DNA of 7,580 nucleotides. Origin: Candidatus Omnitrophota bacterium (GTDB lineage Bacteria > Omnitrophota > Gorgyraeia > Pluralincolimonadales > Pluralincolimonadaceae). Where the stretch lies: the NCBI GenBank assembly GCA_028706795.1, contig JAQTVK010000043.1:1-7580 (forward strand), in the 5' to 3' direction. The translations under genes and the position numbers were made by a program. The notes under the pieces are model-generated. The model was not told the DNA's origin. It searched no databases and worked only from the letters and a program-made list of their open reading frames with translations. This document shows positions 6,215 through 7,580 of the stretch, piece by piece. Positions within the stretch are counted from its first letter, which is position 1. Every line of letters starts with the position of its first letter.

Positions 6215-6757
6215 TTATTGCCTTGAGACCAGTTTAGCGCCTTCCTTCAGCGCTTCTTCATTTATCGGAATAAGGCCGTGCTTGTCCGGAGGTATCACTT
6301 CCTTCAAAGCGTCGACCAATGCCCTCATCGATACTATCTTCAATTTAGCGTTCAGCGCGCCTAGCGCTATCATGTTCGCGCAGCGCGTATTGCCCAGCTC
6401 CTTGGCCAGCTTGGTTACGGGCACCTCCAGTACGTCTATATCTTTCCTCGCTGCCTGCCTGTCGATCAGCGTGGAATTGACTATCAAAGTACCTGATTTC
6501 GTGAGAGAATCCTCGTACCTGTCCATCGATGGCCTGTTCATCACGACGCACGCCGTCGGGTTCGTCACGACCGGCGAAGGGACCATCTCGTCCGATATCA
6601 CTACCATCGAATGCGCCGTGCCGCCGCGAACTTCGGCGCCGTAAGAAGGCATCCACGTCACCTTTAATCCTTCGCGCATCGCAGCCCAGGCGAGGACCTT
6701 GCCCATCACCATTATACCCTGCCCGCCGAAACCCGCGAATATTATCTCTTCTTTCAT
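6215..6757 (-). CDS. korC: 2-oxoacid:ferredoxin oxidoreductase, gamma subunit (2-oxoglutarate type likely)
   Basis: At 180 residues this is the usual length for the gamma subunit of the enzyme that interconverts 2-oxoacid plus CoA with acyl-CoA, CO2 and reduced ferredoxin in the cytoplasm. Visible family marks are FAGFGGQGI at 7-15 and WMPSYGAEVRGGTAHS at 35-50, followed by VVISDE and SPVV. No Cys cluster motif is present, as expected for gamma. The start matches the family N-terminus (MKEEIIFAGFGGQG), although AAAAGG abuts the ATG directly, too close for an efficient Shine-Dalgarno. It follows korB after an unusually long 72-base gap holding a palindromic element. Its TAA stop is followed at once by the gltX ATG. 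The 2-oxoglutarate assignment rests on close KorC-like wording; 2-oxoisovalerate or another branched substrate remains possible. Confidence 0.9.
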   Translation of the reverse strand: MKEEIIFAGFGGQGIMVMGKVLAWAAMREGLKVTWMPSYGAEVRGGTAHSMVVISDEMVPSPVVTNPTACVVMNRPSMDRYEDSLTKSGTLIVNSTLIDRQAARKDIDVLEVPVTKLAKELGNTRCANMIALGALNAKLKIVSMRALVDALKEVIPPDKHGLIPINEEALKEGAKLVSRQ

Positions 6758-6778
6758 CCTTTGGCTTATTCCTTACTT

Positions 6779-6820
6779 CGTTCGTCGTCCGCTCAGGATG
6801 GCCCTGAGCATGTGCGAACG
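6779..6820. repeat. Nested palindromic (REP-like) element between korB and korC
   Basis: An inner perfect inverted repeat, GCTCAGG (6791-6797) and CCTGAGC (6803-6809) with a five-base loop, is flanked by an outer inverted repeat, CGTTCG (6779-6784) and CGAACG (6815-6820). No T-run follows on either strand, so it is not a classical terminator. Its layout resembles dispersed extragenic palindromes that occur in many copies in some bacterial genomes. No second copy is visible in this window. Confidence 0.6.
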
Positions 6821-6829
6821 GGTCATTTG

Positions 6830-7564
6830 TTATGTATCCTTTATCACGCCGAGAGGATATTCCTTTGTCATCTCGCCGGAGATCCGCATACATGCGTCTT
6901 TAGGCGATAGGCCCCAGTAAGTCGGGCATGGCGACAATACTTCGACCAGGGAAAAACCTTTTTTATCTATCTGGTTCCTAAATGCTTTTTTTATCGCGGC
7001 TTTTGCCTTGATGACGTTCGCCGGCGTATCAACCGATACCCTCTCGACATATCTCGAACCGGGCAACTGCGCCAAGAGCTCGGTGATCTTCAGGGGATAC
7101 CCGTCCCGCGTTATGTCGCGGCCGAGCGGCGTGGTCGATGTCCTCTGCCCTATCATTGTGGTCGGGGCCATCTGCCCGTTGGTCATTCCGTAGACGCCGT
7201 TATTTATGAATATCACCGTGATGTTCTCTCCGCGGTTCGCGGTGTGTATTATCTCTGCGGTACCTATCGCCGCAAGATCCCCGTCGCCCTGGTAACTGAA
7301 GACTATCTTATCCGGGTGGACGCGTTTTATTCCTGCAGCAACGCATGGCGTCCTCCCGTGCGCGGCCTCGGAGCAGTCGAAATCCCAGTATTCATAGGCG
7401 ATGACGGCGCACCCGACCGGGCATACCGCTATGACATCCTCCCGTATGCCGAACTCGTCGATGACCTCGCAGATGAGCCTGTGCGCAAGGCTGTGGCCGC
7501 AGCCGGCGCAATAATGCGTGGGCACGTCCCTTAACGATTTGGGCCGTTCAAATATCTTTTTCAT
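6830..7564 (-). CDS. korB: 2-oxoacid:ferredoxin oxidoreductase, beta (thiamine diphosphate) subunit
   Basis: The 244-residue beta subunit carries the ThDP site and, in this family, one [4Fe-4S] cluster. Key features are YCAGCGH with Cys19 and Cys22, Cys52 in CPVGC and Cys213 in SPCPTYWG as the likely four cluster ligands, and the ThDP/Mg motif GDGD at 93-96 reaching INNGVYGMTNGQ (Asn121-Asn122). HGRTPCVAAGIK at 69-80 is also typical. The cofactor residues needed for activity appear present. ATG 7564 is preceded by AAGG at 7575-7572, and its first bases overlap the TGA of an upstream frame (ATGA), the usual coupling of alpha to beta subunits. The beta-gamma order follows the korA-korB-korC arrangement. 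Substrate choice (2-oxoglutarate versus a branched-chain 2-oxoacid) cannot be settled without the alpha subunit. Confidence 0.92.
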   Translation of the reverse strand: MKKIFERPKSLRDVPTHYCAGCGHSLAHRLICEVIDEFGIREDVIAVCPVGCAVIAYEYWDFDCSEAAHGRTPCVAAGIKRVHPDKIVFSYQGDGDLAAIGTAEIIHTANRGENITVIFINNGVYGMTNGQMAPTTMIGQRTSTTPLGRDITRDGYPLKITELLAQLPGSRYVERVSVDTPANVIKAKAAIKKAFRNQIDKKGFSLVEVLSPCPTYWGLSPKDACMRISGEMTKEYPLGVIKDT

Positions 7565-7580
7565 ACGCGCACCTTGTTCC
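7561..7580 (-). CDS. C-terminal end of upstream subunit gene (probable korA alpha subunit)
   Basis: Only the final codons are inside the window, reading N-K-V-R-V-stop, with TGA at 7563-7561 overlapping the korB ATG by two bases. The identity comes from context: the alpha subunit normally precedes beta in this operon, and an ATGA overlap is the common junction. Five residues cannot confirm it. Confidence 0.45.

Noticed and set aside
5639..6226. 195-codon plus-strand frame opposite gltX
   Set aside because: Antisense shadow of the GluRS domain, which has intact catalytic motifs on the minus strand.
6791..6809. korB transcription terminator
   Set aside because: The hairpin is good but no T-run follows, and korC downstream belongs to the same enzyme.
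6345..6893. 182-codon minus-strand frame spanning the korB-korC gap
   Set aside because: It overlaps both subunit genes in a shifted frame, is very rich in Arg/Asp, and arises from codon bias plus the palindromic gap.

Overview
This window reads as bacterial chromosome, with every supported gene on the minus strand. Exported proteins with lipoprotein-type signals point to a Gram-negative-type envelope. A ferredoxin-linked 2-oxoacid oxidoreductase points to anaerobic metabolism. A short GltX lacking the usual insertion, a pilin-like exported protein and a PsbP-like lipoprotein recall uncultured Omnitrophota-type genomes. That placement is inference from protein style only; no marker here proves it.

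Reading right to left (5'->3' of the genes): the last codons of a probable alpha subunit overlap the start of a 2-oxoacid:ferredoxin oxidoreductase beta subunit (6830-7564). A gap of about 72 bases holding a nested palindromic element follows, then the gamma subunit (6215-6757). The gamma stop codon touches the start of a 689-codon frame (4145-6214). That frame is a complete glutamyl-tRNA synthetase running without a stop into a lipoprotein-type signal sequence and a five-repeat TPR protein.

After a 39-base gap with a promoter-like sequence comes an envelope block. It holds a prepilin-type protein with a Gly/Pro linker and a C-terminal HEALH metallopeptidase-like domain (2930-4105), a small PsbP-like lipoprotein (2319-2912), and a polytopic ArnT/PMT-type glycosyltransferase (660-2273). 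A tRNA-Gln(CTG) gene with encoded CCA (525-598) follows. Its 3' end lies 22 bases before the start of a secreted carbohydrate-binding-like protein that runs off the left edge (1-502).

The right half is energy metabolism plus translation, probably one transcript. The middle and left are cell-surface functions. The two most unusual objects are the pilin-metallopeptidase fusion and the GltX-TPR joined frame. No CRISPR array, insertion sequence, integrase or toxin-antitoxin pair is visible, and no non-coding stretch exceeds 300 bases.
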